Shown here one piece after another: positions 61,491 through 64,000 of a stretch of DNA of 64,000 bases (within the stretch, counting starts at the first letter, position 1; the number at the start of each line of letters is the position of its first letter). The notes beneath the pieces are model-generated. The model worked only from the letters and a program-made list of their open reading frames with translations, ran no database searches and had not been told where the DNA came from. The position numbers and the translations under genes are program-made. This DNA is from Paratinospora sagittata (taxonomy: Eukaryota > Streptophyta > Magnoliopsida > Ranunculales > Menispermaceae), in assembly GCA_035771175.1 (NCBI GenBank), contig CM069597.1:46265212-46329211 (forward strand), written 5' to 3'.

Positions 61491-62061
61491 TTATAAACAT
61501 AAATTCTACCCTCTAATAAAAATAATGGTAAGGTTGTTGGAGAAAAATTCACTGTGATGTCGTTATTAAAAGAACATTAAACAATCCTCAAAAGCAACAA
61601 TTTTTCAAAAAGAAAAAGTTAAACTCCTTTCCTCTAGGTCAATTGACATTGAAGAGTACTAAATGAAAACATGACTAATCAAAATAATTAAGTAGTGATG
61701 ACGACACAACTCAGATAATAATAGCACATTTCTGACTTTTATTAAAGCTTAAATATTACTCATTGATTGATGACAAAAATTTTATAGAAGAGGTTAGTAA
61801 AAAGTAGGTGATCGACATCTAGACTATTCCATACTAATTATTAACAATTCTTGTTGAACATATATATATATTTAACCACCTATGAAATATCCAAATATGG
61901 GAATAAAATATTTAATACTTTTACCACTTTAAGATACAAGCAGAGGGGAAAAAAAATTGTTAGAACTATATATATATATATAGATATATATATATCCATC
62001 TCAAATAATTAATACAAGTGGTACAAGTGAGGTGACATTTCTTTAATGCAGCAGGTGTGGT

Positions 62062-62364
62062 TCAATTGCTATTATCAAAACTTAAAGACCCCACTGTGAA
62101 GTCCTTTGCAATTAGTGAGCAAGCTGTACTTTTCCCATTCTTCCTAGTTGACGTCTTCATAATGATGTTCATCAGCTTTGGCATCCAAGGCAGAAGTAGT
62201 AGTAATCTGTTAGGTCTTCTGTTTTTATCATCTTCTGCAACTTTATTAATACATTCTCCATATAAATTTACATCTTCTCGGCTTTTTTCTCCTAATGTGT
62301 TTAAAAAAACTAGGACCCATGATAGTATGCACTGCAAAAACAACCAAAAATATGAGATGTCCAT
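62062..62364 (-). CDS. Possible small protein, 100 residues, unknown
   Basis: A reverse-strand frame begins MDISYFWLFLQCILSWVLVF, which could be a signal peptide, continues through a polar middle (KSREDVNLYGEC), has a short LLLLLPWMPKLM stretch and ends AKDFTVGSLSFDNSN. I do not recognise a family. Local GC is slightly higher than in the flanks. The overlapping forward frame is equally long, so this may be chance or a decayed exon. Confidence 0.2.
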   Translation of the reverse strand: MDISYFWLFLQCILSWVLVFLNTLGEKSREDVNLYGECINKVAEDDKNRRPNRLLLLLPWMPKLMNIIMKTSTRKNGKSTACSLIAKDFTVGSLSFDNSN

Positions 62365-62812
62365 CTTACAAAAATATATATATTTCTATTAAATAAAATT
62401 ACATAATTATAGAACACTTTCTTCATATATGGAATGTTGGTGAGCCCATCCATATATATATATATATATATGTATGCTTACTTTATAAAGGCAAATTGAA
62501 CTACTACTTAGAGAACAAGTCAAATGATATTTTTGGGGTGCATGATTTTGATACTTTATAGGGAAGGGGTTTCATGGTTGAATCGTCCTGTCAATAGGAA
62601 CTACTAACTTTTTAGGGCATTTATGAATTCTTGTATGACAAACTAATACATGACAATTGATTGAAAAACATGGCCAAACACAAAGCCCACAAGTTTTTTT
62701 AATTATTTTTTTTAAATGAATATGTGTGAGGATAATATTTTTCTCTTAGCTTAGCCCTCTTATTTTTGACTCATAGTTGAACCACCCAGTGGAGTACAAA
62801 TATGCATTTTAA

Positions 62813-63094
62813 GGCTTGTTTAGTGTGCGAAATAAGATAAAATTATTTTTATTAGATTAAAATAAATTAAATAGGATAAAATATGATTAAATAATTAAAA
62901 ATTAAAAAAAAATACAAAACCTATTCCAATAGGATAAAAATAATCTTCCCTTTTGATCATCACTATTTTATTTCATTACAATAGAATAAAAATGAAAATG
63001 TAATTATTTTTTATCCTATCCTGGACGGCAGTCAAATATGGGCTTGGGACTAAAATAGTTCTATCTCATTCAATCTCACGCACCAAACGAACTC
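62813..63094. mobile_element. Tourist-like (PIF/Harbinger) MITE, ~282 bp
   Basis: Ends: left GGCTTGTTTAGTGTGCG, right (reversed) GAGTTCGTTTGGTGCGTG, matching the common GG..TGTTTGGT-type start of Tourist MITEs. Both are flanked by TTAA, which contains the TTA/TAA target typical of the superfamily. The interior is AT-rich with ATAGGATAAAA-type words in both orientations. Confidence 0.65.
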
Positions 63095-64000
63095 TTAACA
63101 GACAATACTAACATTAATAGGACTGGGTTTTTTTTTCTATTTATTAGGTGGCATGTGCATATCTTTGAAAAATATTGAATCCCATTAATGAGTCTTGTCA
63201 TGGGCTTCCAAAATTTCAAACCTAGATCGATGCTAGTAATGACTTATTGGATTAATTGAGAGAAAGAAATGCATTTGTTTAGCTAGAATTAATTCTATTA
63301 AACAATTCAATTAATCAAGACTGATCAGTTTTTATTTTAAAAATTCCATTAATAATGCAATATATGCCTAGCTAGGTTTTTAAGATATAAAAACTAATCA
63401 TTATGAAAACTACTCTTCAGACCTACCTTAATTCAAGCTAGCATTATTGCTGATGAAATTAATCCTATGTATTTCATTTTAAATCAAACTGATAGGAACT
63501 TTGCACCTCAAACTAACAACCACACCAGTGTTGCGAATTGACTTGCTATCACTAATTCTTTTAATTATTCTTCTCATCACCATAAATAAATAGTACTGCC
63601 ACTGCTATCATGAAAATTATAAGCACATATACATAATTTCCATATTGATCACCTGGATTGCCCTAGTTAATTGAAGTGGATCAGTTCGGCCCATCTTCTT
63701 TTAGGCCCAGCTCATGAATATAGCCCAAATCCTAATATGGGCTGGGCTTTCTCTTGATAGAGAAGAAAGAGATATATTGGGGTTGCTGAGTTGTTGGGGT
63801 TATCTGAGTCCACCAAATATTACCAAGTCACCAAGCCTATTGAGTAAATAGCTACTAACTATAAAATGATAAAAAATGTTTTATATATGTTGGGTACAAA
63901 CATTATTTTTTGACATTGACACCCAACACCCTTAAATGTTTTAGAGATGCACGTGTATTGCGCAGCATCCCTAAATGCATTTGCATTCCTAAAATATCTA
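63095..64000. other. Intergenic region with a possible promoter at the right edge
   Basis: No coding sequence recognised. The part at 63,680-63,750 is listed separately. Confidence 0.4.
63686..63749. promoter_or_regulatory. Cluster of site II (TGGGCC/T) motifs
   Basis: Within about 65 bases there are five TGGGCY/RGCCCA words: CGGCCCATC, AGGCCCAGC, TAGCCCAAA and ATGGGCTGGGCTTT (two). Such clusters mark promoters of housekeeping plant genes bound by TCP-type factors. No gene is visible beside it within the window, so it may serve one to the right. Confidence 0.35.

Overview
The window reads as a low-gene-density, AT-rich stretch of a eudicot plant nuclear genome. The evidence is spliced genes with GT-AG introns, plant-only gene families (dirigent protein, EAR-motif C2H2 zinc fingers) and a dense, nested set of plant transposable elements. 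A rosid is plausible, but the species cannot be named from sequence alone. There are no rRNA or tRNA genes and no CRISPR array, and nothing looks bacterial.

Layout. 1-0.63 kb: last three exons of a mitochondrial citrate synthase gene. 1.15-2.20 kb: a Mutator-like element with a 10-bp target duplication that carries a kinase-gene fragment (Pack-MULE type). 2.2-4.4 kb: intergenic DNA with SINEs and an ACGTG/TCP-type motif cluster. 4.53-5.71 kb: an intronless single-finger C2H2 protein with two EAR-type motifs. 5.7-9.5 kb: intergenic (SINE, duplicated LTR-like segment, hAT-like element). 9.55-10.10 kb: an intronless dirigent protein. 10.58-22.00 kb: a six-exon gene for a small conserved plant protein of unknown function. 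It was assembled here from splice sites, and its introns 4 and 5 hold a deleted Ty3/gypsy element, SINE sequence and an RTE LINE fragment. 22.3-39.5 kb: a nested repeat block. An L1-type LINE is split by a 7.66-kb higher-order minisatellite, a 2.34-kb solo LTR and a hAT MITE, and is followed by a second solo LTR of the same family in opposite orientation. 39.5-48.8 kb: long intergenic region with LTR and TIR remnants. 48.84-49.67 kb (minus strand): a GIS/ZFP8-like C2H2 regulator with a long repeat-rich upstream region. 54.53-57.48 kb: a foldback transposon built of tandem ~180-bp subrepeats in two unequal inverted arms. 60.85-61.44 kb: a TRIM retrotransposon. 62.81-63.09 kb: a Tourist-like MITE.

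The genes do not form a pathway. They are independent plant genes for primary metabolism (citrate synthase), lignan/lignin-type coupling (dirigent) and transcriptional repression in development (two EAR zinc fingers). The most unusual content is structural: a foldback element and a Pack-MULE that share related ends, and a seven-subunit minisatellite lodged between duplicated pieces of a LINE, with LINE-like words inside the array.
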